From the NCBI RefSeq assembly GCF_023740735.1, contig NZ_JAMRXH010000004.1, positions 434,001 to 498,000 of the forward strand: a DNA stretch of 64,000 bases, given 5' to 3'. The DNA comes from Nocardia sp. CDC159 (GTDB lineage Bacteria > Actinomycetota > Actinomycetes > Mycobacteriales > Mycobacteriaceae). The translations under genes and the position numbers were made by a program. The notes beneath the pieces were generated by a model. That model saw only the letters and a program-made list of their open reading frames with translations, had not been told where the DNA came from and did not search any database. Shown here piece by piece: positions 8,129 to 16,004 of the stretch (the stretch's first letter is position 1; every line of letters begins with the position of its first letter).

Positions 8129-9136
8129 TTGTTCTGTGCGGTGGCTACTCGATTCGGGCGAGGGGCGGTGTCGTCGACATCGGCCAGGCTGGCCACGGCG
8201 CTGTTCGCGGTTGCCGCGCTGACGGGCATCGGTGCGCAACCGGTCGCCGCCGATCCGGTGGCGGACGCGATACCGGCCGGGGTGGAGGCCAGTTTCCTGG
8301 TCTTCGATCGCGCGACCGGCGACTCGGGTGTGCAGTTCGGCGCGCACAAGCAGTACCGGTCCGCCTCGGTGGTCAAACTGCTGATCGCGCTGGACTATCT
8401 GGAATCGCACGATCCGCAGTCCATACCCGCCGACGACCTGGCTCGGCTGCAGGCGATGCTGCGCTCCAGCGACGACGACGCCGCGAGCTATCTGTGGGTC
8501 GTGGGCGGATGGGACGAGATCGTGAAGCGGACGGCCGCGAAGCTCGGCCTCGCCGATACCGCGCCGCCCGCCTCGCGCGGCATGTGGGGCTACACCGCCA
8601 TCAGCGCCGCGGATGTGGTGACCGTCTACCGCTACATTCTCGACAAGGCCAATCCCGCGGTGCGCCAGTTCATCATGAGCAACCTGCACGAGGCGACGAA
8701 ATGCGCCCAGGACGGGTTCGATCAGTACTTCGGCATCCCGCGCGCCTTCGACCGGCCGTGGGCGGTGAAACAGGGCTGGTCCGGCTTCGGCGACGCCCCC
8801 GACGGGGCCTGCACCCCGGAAGCCCCGTCGCCGCGCATTCCCCACGACGTGATCCGCAGATCCACCGACGGACCGTTCACCCTGAGCCCCGACGGCATCG
8901 TCGAGTCCGCCCCCACTCGCCGCTCCGCCCCGGGCGACGCCCCCGCGATCGACCTGAAGAAGCGGGCCATGCACACCACCGGCACCGTCGGCATACAGGA
9001 CAAGAAGATCGTCGTCGTCCTGACCCTCGAACCGACGGACACCAGCTGGGAGGTCTCGGCCCAGCGAATCACCCTGCTGACCAAGGCCGTCGGCCACGCC
9101 GCCCCGGACGCGCGGTCCGGAACGGGCAACCGTTAG
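8129..9136 (+). CDS. secreted serine hydrolase, class A beta-lactamase fold
   Basis: I take the TTG at 8129 because AAGGAGA lies six bases upstream. The 335-residue precursor has a signal peptide ending near VAAD (residue ~45). The mature part shows an SxxK motif (SVVK, in YRSASVVKLLIALDYLE), then SSDDDAASYLW where class A enzymes have SDN, and KQGWSG where they have KTG. The serine-lysine pair is intact but the second and third boxes are altered and no omega-loop glutamate is obvious, so it may not be an effective beta-lactamase; a penicillin-binding or other periplasmic hydrolase role is equally possible. A strong hairpin follows the gene. Confidence 0.75.
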   Translation: MFCAVATRFGRGAVSSTSARLATALFAVAALTGIGAQPVAADPVADAIPAGVEASFLVFDRATGDSGVQFGAHKQYRSASVVKLLIALDYLESHDPQSIPADDLARLQAMLRSSDDDAASYLWVVGGWDEIVKRTAAKLGLADTAPPASRGMWGYTAISAADVVTVYRYILDKANPAVRQFIMSNLHEATKCAQDGFDQYFGIPRAFDRPWAVKQGWSGFGDAPDGACTPEAPSPRIPHDVIRRSTDGPFTLSPDGIVESAPTRRSAPGDAPAIDLKKRAMHTTGTVGIQDKKIVVVLTLEPTDTSWEVSAQRITLLTKAVGHAAPDARSGTGNR

Positions 9137-9162
9137 GTCACGGGCCGGCGGTGACCGGTTGG

Positions 9163-9206
9163 GAGGGGTCGGCCGAGTTGGCCACGGCGTAGTCGGCCGA
9201 CCCCTC
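9163..9206 (+). terminator. 14-bp-stem hairpin after serine hydrolase gene
   Basis: GAGGGGTCGGCCGA at 9163-9176 is exactly reverse-complementary to TCGGCCGACCCCTC at 9193-9206, with a 16-nt loop. It begins 27 bases after the stop codon of the upstream gene and before the acetyltransferase gene. No T-run follows. Confidence 0.6.
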
Positions 9207-9303
9207 GCCCGAGGTGACCGCGGGACAGGAGGAGCCCCGCGCCTTCCACGCCCCGGGAGCGGCCGAACGTCGGTGTGGCCGTTCGGGCAAGATCGTTGTG
9301 GTG

Positions 9304-9858
9304 GTGACGCAGAAGGAGCGCATGCTGCGCGGGGAGCTCTATCGGGACAGCGATCCGGAACTGGTTGCGGAGCGTCGTGCCTGTCAGGAGCTGTTGGACC
9401 GGTTCAACGCAACCCGGTCGGGTGAGGATGCCGAACGTCGCGAGGTCCTCGAGAAGCTGCTCGGCGCGATCGGCGAGGGCTCGTGGATCATGCCGCGGTT
9501 CCAATGCGACTACGGCTATCTGATCAGGTTGGGCCGCAACAGTTTTCTGAACTACGACGCGATCGTGATGGACTGCGCCCCGGTGATCATCGGCGACGAC
9601 GTATCCATCGGGCCGCGGGTCCAGCTGCTGACGGCCCTGCATCCGATGGATGACCATGAGCTGCGCCGCCAGCGTTGGGAGACGGCAGCGCCCATCACCA
9701 TCGGCGACAACGTGTGGATGGGCGGTGGGGTCATCGTCTGCCCCGGCGTCACGATCGGCGCGAACACCGTTGTCGGTGCGGGGAGCGTGGTCACGAAGAA
9801 CCTACCGGAGCGGGTGTTCGCCGCGGGCAATCCGTGCCGGATCATCCGACATCTATAG
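9304..9858 (+). CDS. sugar O-acetyltransferase (maltose/galactoside acetyltransferase family)
   Basis: From the GTG at 9304 (MTQKERMLRGELYRDSDPELV) the 184-residue product contains the N-terminal mac domain and a left-handed beta-helix of hexapeptide repeats (VIIGDDVSIGPRVQL, ITIGDNVWMGGGVIVCPGVTIGANTVVGAGSVV), ending FAAGNPCRIIRHL as in NodL/LacA/Maa proteins. The conserved H in LLTALHPMDD is the expected active-site base. These cytosolic trimers acetylate free sugars using acetyl-CoA. Other GTGs at 9298 and 9301 are possible starts; no strong ribosome site distinguishes them. Upstream open sequence to 9214 is not like the family. Confidence 0.85.
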   Translation: MTQKERMLRGELYRDSDPELVAERRACQELLDRFNATRSGEDAERREVLEKLLGAIGEGSWIMPRFQCDYGYLIRLGRNSFLNYDAIVMDCAPVIIGDDVSIGPRVQLLTALHPMDDHELRRQRWETAAPITIGDNVWMGGGVIVCPGVTIGANTVVGAGSVVTKNLPERVFAAGNPCRIIRHL

Positions 9859-10059
9859 CGGAAATCTCTAGCGGTCGGTGGTATTCCGGCGGATCAAGTA
9901 TCGAACAGCTGAATGTGGACGAAGCGGCTCGACGGGTCCCGCTCGTCCACTATGACGATCCGATTGACCGACTTCCCGTCCGGGCGCCGAAAGACATCCT
10001 CACCCTGCAGGATCGACGGCGAGGTCTCGAATGGTGGACCCGCGACGGTGGTCTCGGCC
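9859..10059. other. gap without a convincing gene
   Basis: Short frames exist on both strands here. One on the minus strand ends with GKSVNRIVIVDERDPSSRF, but its N-terminal half is low-complexity Arg/Ser and I cannot match it to a family. Together with the NmrA-like relic that follows, this may be decayed coding sequence. Confidence 0.3.
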
Positions 10060-10236
10060 ACCCGGAAAACCGCGGAGGCCGCCGACGCGGTGCTGGACCT
10101 GACGGGAGGCGACCTCAACGAGGAACTACTGCGGGTGCGCGACACGGTCTTTCGGGTCACCGGTGCACCGGCGCGACCGTTTCGCCGATGGGTGGAGGAG
10201 AATGCCGCGGCCTTCGGCGCGGCGTCGATGGACTAG
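10060..10236 (+). pseudogene. C-terminal relic of an NmrA-like NAD(P)H-binding protein
   Basis: The last ~55 residues of an open frame read like the end of actinobacterial NmrA/NAD(P)H-binding reductases: AVLDLTGGDLNEELLRVRDTVFRVTGAPARPF followed by RRWVEENAAAFGA. The sequence upstream in the same frame is Arg/Ser-rich with no Rossmann fold, and no GxxGxxG is found nearby in any frame. I read this as the remaining 3' end of a decayed gene, with low confidence because the piece is short. Confidence 0.35.
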
Positions 10237-10712
10237 GCGTTCGCGGCGGCCCGCTCGTAACGAGTTTCCACGAACTGGGTCCAGGTGCCGTCCGCGCCGA
10301 GCATTTGGGAGCGCAGCACCCAGTGGTCGTCGTCGACCAGTTCGATGATGTCCTGGTAGCGGGCAGTCCTGTTCTCCTCCGTCATGGAGGGGCCCTCGCA
10401 GTCGAGGGTCAGGACGTTGCCGGTGGCGTCGCGGGTGCCCTCGTAGACGAACATGTGGGGGCTCATCGAGCCGATCCAGGTGCCGATGTATTTCTCCTGG
10501 CGCGGGTCGTAGGTAAGGGTGAGGCTCCACCGCGAGAGCGTCCCGTCCTGACCCAGACCCTGGCCCTCGGACCGGATCCAGAAGTCGCCGAAGGATTCGA
10601 CGCCCTCGGTTCCGGTGAAGGGCTCCGATTGCTCCATCCGGCTTTCGAAGGTCCACTCGCCGATGAGCCGGTGCAACCACTCGTGCTCCGCCTGCGGCTT
10701 GGCCTCTTGCAT
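10233..10712 (-). CDS. DUF1579 domain protein
   Basis: I choose the ATG at 10712 (MQEAKPQAEHEWLHRLIGEW) because GGAGGA precedes it. The 159-residue product shows the DUF1579 pattern: HEWLHRLIGEWTFE at the start, GDFWIRSEGQG, LTLTYDPRQEKYIGTWIGSM in the middle, and Y-Q-D-I-I-E-L-V toward the end, which predicts a small lipocalin-like barrel. Function of the family is unknown. It is followed, on the same strand, by nothing closely spaced; the NmrA-like relic ends 3 bases into its 3' end on the other strand. Confidence 0.75.
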   Translation of the reverse strand: MQEAKPQAEHEWLHRLIGEWTFESRMEQSEPFTGTEGVESFGDFWIRSEGQGLGQDGTLSRWSLTLTYDPRQEKYIGTWIGSMSPHMFVYEGTRDATGNVLTLDCEGPSMTEENRTARYQDIIELVDDDHWVLRSQMLGADGTWTQFVETRYERAAANA

Positions 10713-10811
10713 GTCGTCCTCCCGAGCGCTGAAACATTGAATGCCTTGCCGGTGTTCATCTTCCAACGCCGGGACGGCACGCGGACGGAAATGCCGGGAT
10801 GATCTAGCAGG

Positions 10812-11243
10812 TCAGAGCTCGTCCGAATAGTCGGCGGTGAACCAGCGGTCGGGACGGATGGTGAACAGCACGCTGGCGCTGCCGTCGATGCGTTCGGCGA
10901 AGGCGCGGCCCTGCTCGGGACCGAGATAGCGGGCGGCGATGGCGGCGCGGACCTCGAAAGGTGAGGGAGTGGTGGCATCGACGACGGTGCCCTCGACGAT
11001 GACGTACTGATAGGGCAGCTCCTCCCGGTGCACCGCCAGGGTGACCGCACCCGCCTCGCGGATGAGCCGGGCCTTGCGGCGTTGCGCGCCGGTGTTGACG
11101 CGGATGTTTCCGCCGGGCTCGTAGTCGTACCAGATCGGGACGCTCGCCGGCGGGCGGCCGTCGTCGGCGGCGACGGACAGGATGCCCACATGCTTGTCGG
11201 CGAGGAATTTCTGGCGCTCGTCCTCGGTGAAAGGTCTCGGCAT
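10812..11243 (-). CDS. pyridoxamine 5'-phosphate oxidase-like flavin-binding protein
   Basis: The 143-residue protein matches the split-barrel PNPOx-like family: FLADKHVGILSVAADDGRPPASVPIWYDYEPGG at residues 12-45, KARLIREAGAVTLAVHRE, and VIVEGTVVDATTPSPFE. Actinobacterial members of this size bind FMN or F420 and reduce or bind various small molecules; which cofactor applies here cannot be read off. It lies about 100 bases upstream of the DUF1579 gene on the same strand, so the two may be co-transcribed, and is divergent from the MDR oxidoreductase. Confidence 0.8.
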   Translation of the reverse strand: MPRPFTEDERQKFLADKHVGILSVAADDGRPPASVPIWYDYEPGGNIRVNTGAQRRKARLIREAGAVTLAVHREELPYQYVIVEGTVVDATTPSPFEVRAAIAARYLGPEQGRAFAERIDGSASVLFTIRPDRWFTADYSDEL

Positions 11244-11328
11244 GCAGGGCGCAACACCGGTGGCTACGGGAGATATTCCGACCGTGGCAGACTGGCCGGA
11301 GATTCGTCGAGACGAAAGGCGGTAGTCG

Positions 11329-12348
11329 ATGGTGCAGACGACGCGGATCGTGCTCGCCGCGCGGCCGAGCGGAATGCCGACCGAGGAGAATTTCCGGACC
11401 GAGACCGTCGAACTCGACGGTCCGGGAGCGGGGGAGGCGCTGCTGGAAACCCGCTATCTGTCGCTGGACCCGTACATGCGCGGGCGAATGAGCGATGCGC
11501 CTTCCTATGCGCCGCCGGTGCAGATCGGGCAGACCATGGTCGGCGCGACGGTGTCGCGGGTGCTGGAATCGAACGACGACGCGGTGAAACCCGGCGACGT
11601 CGTGCTGGGGTATGGCGGGTGGCAGAGCCACTCGGTGGAAAAGGTGAGGCACCTGCGGCGGCTGGACCCCGCGGTCGCGCCGGTCACCACCGCGCTCGGC
11701 GTGCTCGGAATGCCCGGATTCACGGCCTACTCCGGATTGCTGACCATCGGTCGTCCGCGGCCGGGTGAGACCCTGGTCGTCGCCGCGGCCACCGGACCGG
11801 TCGGCTCGGCCGTCGGGCAGCTCGGCAAGATCAAGGGCGCGCGCACGGTCGGTATCGCGGGCGGGCCGAAAAAGGTCGCGCTGCTGAAGGATCGGTTCGG
11901 CTTCGATGTCGCGCTCGACCATCGTGCCGAGGATTTCGCCGAGCAGCTCGCCGACGCTACCCCGGACGGCATCGACGTCTACTTCGAGAATGTCGGCGGT
12001 GCGGTCTTCGACGCCGTGCTGCCCCGCCTCAATCCGTTCGCCCGAATTCCGGTGTGCGGCTTGATCGCCGGTTACAACGCCACCGAACCGCCGCCCGGCC
12101 CCGACCGTTTGGGCCTGCTCATGTCGACGATCCTGCGCAAGAGCCTGACCGTGCGCGGTTTCATCCAGACCGAATTCGTCGCCGACCAATACCCGGACTT
12201 CCTGTCGGAGATGGGCGGCTGGGTGCACGACGGCCGCGTGCGATACCTCGAGGACATCGTCGAGGGCCTGGACCACGCCGTCGAGGCGTTCCAGGGCCTG
12301 CTGACCGGCAAGAACCTCGGCAAGCTGATCGTCAAGGTCGCCGACTGA
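11329..12348 (+). CDS. NADP-dependent MDR oxidoreductase (CurA/leukotriene-B4 dehydrogenase type)
   Basis: This 339-residue protein follows the zinc-free medium-chain reductase layout: YLSLDPYMRGRMSD near residue 45, GGWQSHSVE, then the cofactor-binding ATGPVGSAVGQLGKIKGARTVGIAGG near residue 155, and YFENVGG. These enzymes reduce activated double bonds (alkenals, enones) with NADPH and are used in detoxification. The ATG at 11329 has GAAAGGCGG upstream. Its 3' end overlaps the convergent methyltransferase gene by 17 bases. Confidence 0.88.
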   Translation: MVQTTRIVLAARPSGMPTEENFRTETVELDGPGAGEALLETRYLSLDPYMRGRMSDAPSYAPPVQIGQTMVGATVSRVLESNDDAVKPGDVVLGYGGWQSHSVEKVRHLRRLDPAVAPVTTALGVLGMPGFTAYSGLLTIGRPRPGETLVVAAATGPVGSAVGQLGKIKGARTVGIAGGPKKVALLKDRFGFDVALDHRAEDFAEQLADATPDGIDVYFENVGGAVFDAVLPRLNPFARIPVCGLIAGYNATEPPPGPDRLGLLMSTILRKSLTVRGFIQTEFVADQYPDFLSEMGGWVHDGRVRYLEDIVEGLDHAVEAFQGLLTGKNLGKLIVKVAD

Positions 12349-12976
12349 CCTGGGTCACCCGCCACAGCCGACGGGGCAGCTCCCCCTCCTCGAAGGGATG
12401 GACCTCCCGCAGGTCCCAGCCCTCGGCCAGGTCGTCGACGAGCGCCCGGGAGAAGAAGTGCACGGCGAAGCCGCCGTGTTCGAAGATGTCGTCGCCCAGC
12501 GCCACGCCGGTGCCGTAGTGCGCGTCGCCGGTGTGGCGGACGGTGTAGACCAGGGTGCCGCCCGGTCGCAGCACGCGCCGGATCTCGCCCATCAGATCCC
12601 GGATCTGGGTGGTGGACAACGCCATACACAGCAGCATGTGGGCGAACACCGCGTCGATGCTGCCGTCCGGCAGTGGAATCGGTTCGCGCACATCGTGTTC
12701 CAGGGCGGCCACCCGATCGCCGAGCCCCCGGGCCATCGCGCCCGCGCGCAGCTGTTCCAGTGCGACGGAGCTGAAATCGGTTGCGGTGACGTGGAATCCG
12801 GAGTCGGCAAGATACAGCGCATCGCGCCCGTGGCCGCTGCCCAGTTCGAGCACTCGCCGCGCACCCGCCACCCGGAACACCGCCGCGGCGTGCCGCGCCG
12901 CCGCCGACGGCTGCGCACCGTACATCCCCGGATGGTCCCGGTAGGTCAGTTCCCAGTGCGCGTGCTGATCGCCCAT
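12332..12976 (-). CDS. class I SAM-dependent methyltransferase
   Basis: From the ATG at 12976 (MGDQHAHWELTYRDHPGMYG) the 214-residue product has motif I VLELGSGHGRDALYLA near residue 50, acidic motif II end ATDFSS, motif post-I DVREPIPLPDGSIDAVFAHM and the GGTLVYTVRHTGD strand, i.e. a complete seven-stranded methyltransferase of the Methyltransf_11/25 type. The substrate is not recognisable. An upstream extension to 13048 is open but has no family similarity. It is a single gene, divergent from the alpha/beta hydrolase. Confidence 0.8.
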   Translation of the reverse strand: MGDQHAHWELTYRDHPGMYGAQPSAAARHAAAVFRVAGARRVLELGSGHGRDALYLADSGFHVTATDFSSVALEQLRAGAMARGLGDRVAALEHDVREPIPLPDGSIDAVFAHMLLCMALSTTQIRDLMGEIRRVLRPGGTLVYTVRHTGDAHYGTGVALGDDIFEHGGFAVHFFSRALVDDLAEGWDLREVHPFEEGELPRRLWRVTQVSRRP

Positions 12977-13136
12977 GTCCACAATCCCGTTCCGCATTCG
13001 CTGTGCTCGCGACCAAACCGTCGTGCCCACCTTGCGCGTACCGACCATGGCGGCGCACCGGCCACCGGGTCATTCTGGAGGATACGAGAGACGATTCTGG
13101 CGATCGTCTCGCACTGCCATCGAGGGAGCTGGCGCG

Positions 13137-13955
13137 ATGACCGAATGGAATCGTATCGATCGCGGTACGGGCCGACCGCTGGTGCTGCTGCACGGGGCGG
13201 GCGGCACGGCGCGCAACTGGTTGCCGGTCATCGACCGCCTTGCCGAGCATCGACGCGTAATCGCCTTGGATTTCCCGGGTTTCGGCCGCACGCCCTTCCC
13301 CGACGACCCCGAGTTCACGATGGACTGGGTGATGGATCAGCTGGCCGCGGAGTTCGCCCGGCTCGGGCTCGACGGTCCGGTGGATCTGGCGGGGAATTCG
13401 ATGGGCGGGTGGTTCGCGCTGGAAGCCGCCAAGCGGGGCATGGCGGCCTCGGTGGTGGCCATCGCGCCCGCGGGGCTGTGGCGCGGCGCGGGCATGCCGG
13501 GGCTGCTGTACGCGCAGTTTCAGACCGCGCTGCTGTTCGGGCTGTGCACCCGCGGCGTCGGGGGTCTGGCGCTGCATCTCGCGCCCGTCCGGCTGGCCGG
13601 GCTGGCGCTGGTGGCCGCGCATCCCGAACGCATTCCCAAGCGCGCCGGAATCGGCATGATTCGCGATCTGGACCGTTCGCACCGGGCGCTGCGGCTGGCC
13701 GTACACCATGCCCGCTCGCTGCGCTTCGAGGGCGGCCGGGAGCTGGAGGTCCCCATCACCGTGGCGTTCGGCACCCGCGATCTGATGCTGTTACCCGCCG
13801 TGAGCCAGTGCCGCGATCAGCTTCCGGCCCACACCCGCTGGATCACGCTGCCGGGCTGCGGTCACGTGCCCATGTCGGACGAGCCGGAATTGGTCGCCCG
13901 CGTCATCCTCGACGGCAGCTCCGTCGGCGAGCGGGTACGCGAGATCGGCGCGTAG
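13137..13955 (+). CDS. alpha/beta hydrolase
   Basis: A 272-residue single-domain hydrolase beginning MTEWNRIDRGTGRPLVLLHGAGG, which supplies the oxyanion-hole HGAGG. The nucleophile elbow is GNSMGG near residue 90, the acid is in FGTRDLMLLP, and the catalytic histidine is in GCGHVPMSDEPE near residue 250, so the triad is complete. GGGAG lies upstream of the ATG. The substrate (ester, epoxide or C-C bond) cannot be predicted. It stands alone between a divergent methyltransferase and the downstream HDO-type gene. Confidence 0.85.
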   Translation: MTEWNRIDRGTGRPLVLLHGAGGTARNWLPVIDRLAEHRRVIALDFPGFGRTPFPDDPEFTMDWVMDQLAAEFARLGLDGPVDLAGNSMGGWFALEAAKRGMAASVVAIAPAGLWRGAGMPGLLYAQFQTALLFGLCTRGVGGLALHLAPVRLAGLALVAAHPERIPKRAGIGMIRDLDRSHRALRLAVHHARSLRFEGGRELEVPITVAFGTRDLMLLPAVSQCRDQLPAHTRWITLPGCGHVPMSDEPELVARVILDGSSVGERVREIGA

Positions 13956-14032
13956 CGATTCGACCGCAACTATCCGGGTAGTGCCGTCCTGGGTGGGTGT
14001 CGCCTGCCCGGAGGTCCTTTCGGAGGTGTTCG

Positions 14033-15043
14033 ATGACGGTCGATGTCCAACCGGTGACCCTCGCGCTGCCGCGACCGCGCGGTGAGCTGTCCGCCGCGGT
14101 CGTGGCGCTGTTGCGCGGGGAAACCGATCGGCTGGAGGTGTCCCCGGCACCGGCGGATCCATACGGCGAGGACCTGCAGCTGGCCCTGCACACCTGCTAC
14201 GAGCTGCACTACCAGGGCTTCACCGGGGTGGACCCGGAGCTGGAATGGGATCCGCGACTGCTGAGCTGGCGTGCCGGTCTGGAAAACCGGTTCCTGGCGG
14301 CGCTGCGCGCGGACGTCGCGGGCGGGACCGACCTCGACGCCGAACTGGAGCAACTGCTCGTCGAACCGGTCGAGGCCACCGGCATCGGCGCGTTCCTGCG
14401 CGCGGAGGGCGAGTGGTGGCATATGCGCGAATATTTCGCCCACCGCTCGATCTATCACCTCAAGGAGGCCGACCCGTACGCCTGGGCCATCCCGCGACTG
14501 CGCGGTCAGGCCAAGGCCGCGCTGGTCGCGGTCGAATTCGACGAGTTCGGCGGCGGGCGCGGCGACCGGGTGCACGCCCAGCTGTTCGCCGATCTGCTCG
14601 ACGGCGCGGGCCTGAACTCGGGGTATCTGCACTATCTGGACGTCGTGCCCGCGCCCATGCTGGCCCTGGTGAACATGATGTCGCTGTTCGGCCTGCACCG
14701 GCGTTGGCGCGGCGCCCTCGTCGGGCACTTCGCGACGGTGGAGATCACCTCCCCGCCGGCGGCCCGGCGGATGGCCGAGGCGCTGACCCGGCTCGCGGCC
14801 GATCCGGCCTGCGTGTTCTTCTACACCGAGCACGTCGAGGCCGACGCCGTCCACGAACAGGTCATGCGCCGCGACGTGATCGCGGACCTGATCGCCCGCG
14901 AACCCGACCTCACCGAGTCGGTGGTGCTTGGCATCCAGGTCACCAATCTGCTGGAGAGCCGCATCGAGCGGCATGTGCTGCAGGACAGCTGGCGTGCCGG
15001 TCGTAGCTCCCTACTGGCACCGGGATTGCAGTCGCAGGGATAA
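14033..15043 (+). CDS. iron-containing redox enzyme (heme-oxygenase-like diiron, HDO-type)
   Basis: The ATG at 14033 follows CGGAGG. The 336-residue product begins with an N-terminal region, then an all-helical domain with the blocks EWWHMREYFAHRSIYHLKE near residue 130, KAALVAVEFDEFGGG, and FFYTEHVEADAVHEQV near residue 265. The spaced Glu and His residues in these helices are the kind that bind two irons in heme-oxygenase-like diiron oxidases and oxygenases. The family covers N-oxygenation, desaturation and chain fragmentation, so the reaction here is unknown. It is followed within 30 bases by a methyltransferase and then a CDGSH protein, a combination that suggests a shared pathway. Confidence 0.8.
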   Translation: MTVDVQPVTLALPRPRGELSAAVVALLRGETDRLEVSPAPADPYGEDLQLALHTCYELHYQGFTGVDPELEWDPRLLSWRAGLENRFLAALRADVAGGTDLDAELEQLLVEPVEATGIGAFLRAEGEWWHMREYFAHRSIYHLKEADPYAWAIPRLRGQAKAALVAVEFDEFGGGRGDRVHAQLFADLLDGAGLNSGYLHYLDVVPAPMLALVNMMSLFGLHRRWRGALVGHFATVEITSPPAARRMAEALTRLAADPACVFFYTEHVEADAVHEQVMRRDVIADLIAREPDLTESVVLGIQVTNLLESRIERHVLQDSWRAGRSSLLAPGLQSQG

Positions 15044-15071
15044 CTTCCGGCATTCCGGTTATCCGGGCGAT

Positions 15072-15728
15072 GTGATCATCTTTCGCCCACCCGGCGTCTA
15101 TCGACCACAGGCGGACACCGAACTGCTGATTCGGGCCATGCGGACCGCGCCCGTCCCGCGCGACGGCACGGTGCTCGAGGTCTGCACCGGCACCGGAGCC
15201 GTCGCGATCGCGGCCGCCCGGGCGGGTGCCCGGCGGGTGGTGGCCGTGGACCTCGCGCGCCGGGCGGTGTTCGCCGCCCGCTGCAACGCCCGGCTCAACC
15301 GCGCCCGAATCGAGTTGCGGCGCGGCGATTTCGCCGACGTGGTGACCGAGGACGGCTTCGATATGGTGCTGGCCAACCCACCCTATGTGCCCTCGCCGCA
15401 CGGATTGCCCGCCGCGGGCCCCGAACTGGCCTGGGACGCCGGGGCCGACGGCCGGATCGTGCTGGACCGGCTGTGCCTGATGATGCCGCGCCTGCTCCGT
15501 CGCCGGGGCGTGGGGATGATCGTGCACTCCGATATCTGCGATCCCGACCTGACGCTGAACCTGCTGCGCGCGAGCGGACTCAAGGCCGCGGTCGTGGCCC
15601 GGGCGACGGTCCCGTTCGGGCCGGTGCTGCGCGGCCGGGCCCGCTGGCTGGAGGCGGCCGGGCTGATCGAGCCCGGGCGCCGACACGAGGAATTGGTGGT
15701 GATCCGTGCCGACCGAACCCAGGCGTGA
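15072..15728 (+). CDS. HemK2/MTQ2-type methyltransferase
   Basis: From the GTG at 15072 (MIIFRPPGVYRPQADTELLIRAM) this 218-residue protein has motif I VLEVCTGTGAVAIAAA near residue 38 and the catalytic NPPYVPSP near residue 103, the signature of HemK/PrmC-like enzymes that methylate amide or amino nitrogen. The VYRPQADTELL opening is typical of HemK2/MTQ2 proteins. Because the true release-factor methylase is encoded elsewhere in such genomes, a dedicated substrate is likely. It overlaps the CDGSH gene by 23 bases and follows the HDO-type gene by 28. Confidence 0.82.
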   Translation: MIIFRPPGVYRPQADTELLIRAMRTAPVPRDGTVLEVCTGTGAVAIAAARAGARRVVAVDLARRAVFAARCNARLNRARIELRRGDFADVVTEDGFDMVLANPPYVPSPHGLPAAGPELAWDAGADGRIVLDRLCLMMPRLLRRRGVGMIVHSDICDPDLTLNLLRASGLKAAVVARATVPFGPVLRGRARWLEAAGLIEPGRRHEELVVIRADRTQA

Positions 15729-15912
15729 GCGCCGTCGCGTCGTCGTCACCAAGAACGGCCCCGCGCTGATCGAGGGACCGGTGGAACTGGTGAGCGACGA
15801 CGGGACCGTCGTCGTCTCCGACCGCTTCGTGGTCGCCCTGTGTCAGTGCCGCCGCTCCAAGACCTTCCCGCTGTGCGACACCAGCCACCGCAAACGTCGC
15901 CGACCCGACTGA
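15706..15912 (+). CDS. CDGSH iron-sulfur domain protein
   Basis: A 68-residue protein with the sequence CQCRRSKTFPLCDTSH at residues 46-61, i.e. C-x-C-x2-S-x3-P-x-C-D-x2-H, which holds a labile [2Fe-2S] cluster through three Cys and one His. The rest is basic. Its GTG start lies inside the end of the methyltransferase gene, so translation is probably coupled. It may deliver electrons or iron to the diiron-oxidase-like protein encoded two genes upstream; that is inference from the gene order. Confidence 0.85.
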   Translation: MPTEPRRERRRVVVTKNGPALIEGPVELVSDDGTVVVSDRFVVALCQCRRSKTFPLCDTSHRKRRRPD

Positions 15913-15937
15913 CACCCACTCGTGAGGTGTCTAAACT
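15909..15937 (+). promoter_or_regulatory. candidate sigma70-type promoter for the GNAT gene
   Basis: CTGACA (15909-15914) and TAAACT (15932-15937) are separated by exactly 17 bases, immediately at the stop codon of the CDGSH gene and about 70 bases before the GNAT start codon. Confidence 0.4.
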
Positions 15938-16004
15938 GACTCGGTTGGTGTGGGGAAGTCTAGGCTGGACAACGAACGGCTTATGCCCTGGCGCTAGGGA
16001 GCAC

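Noticed and set aside
7061..9097. A 678-codon minus-strand frame covering the AAC(3) and serine-hydrolase region
   Set aside because: Low-complexity Arg/Gly/Arg-His translation with no motifs. The AAC(3) and hydrolase frames carry clear family signatures and ribosome sites.
9894..10160. Minus-strand 88-codon frame ending near 9894
   Set aside because: The N-terminal half is Ser/Arg low complexity. The C-terminal half has a natural look but no family match, so I list it only as part of a gap.
15945..15966. TTGGTG and TAGGCT as a promoter before the GNAT gene
   Set aside because: The hexamers are only 10 bases apart; the CTGACA/TAAACT pair with a 17-base spacer is better.
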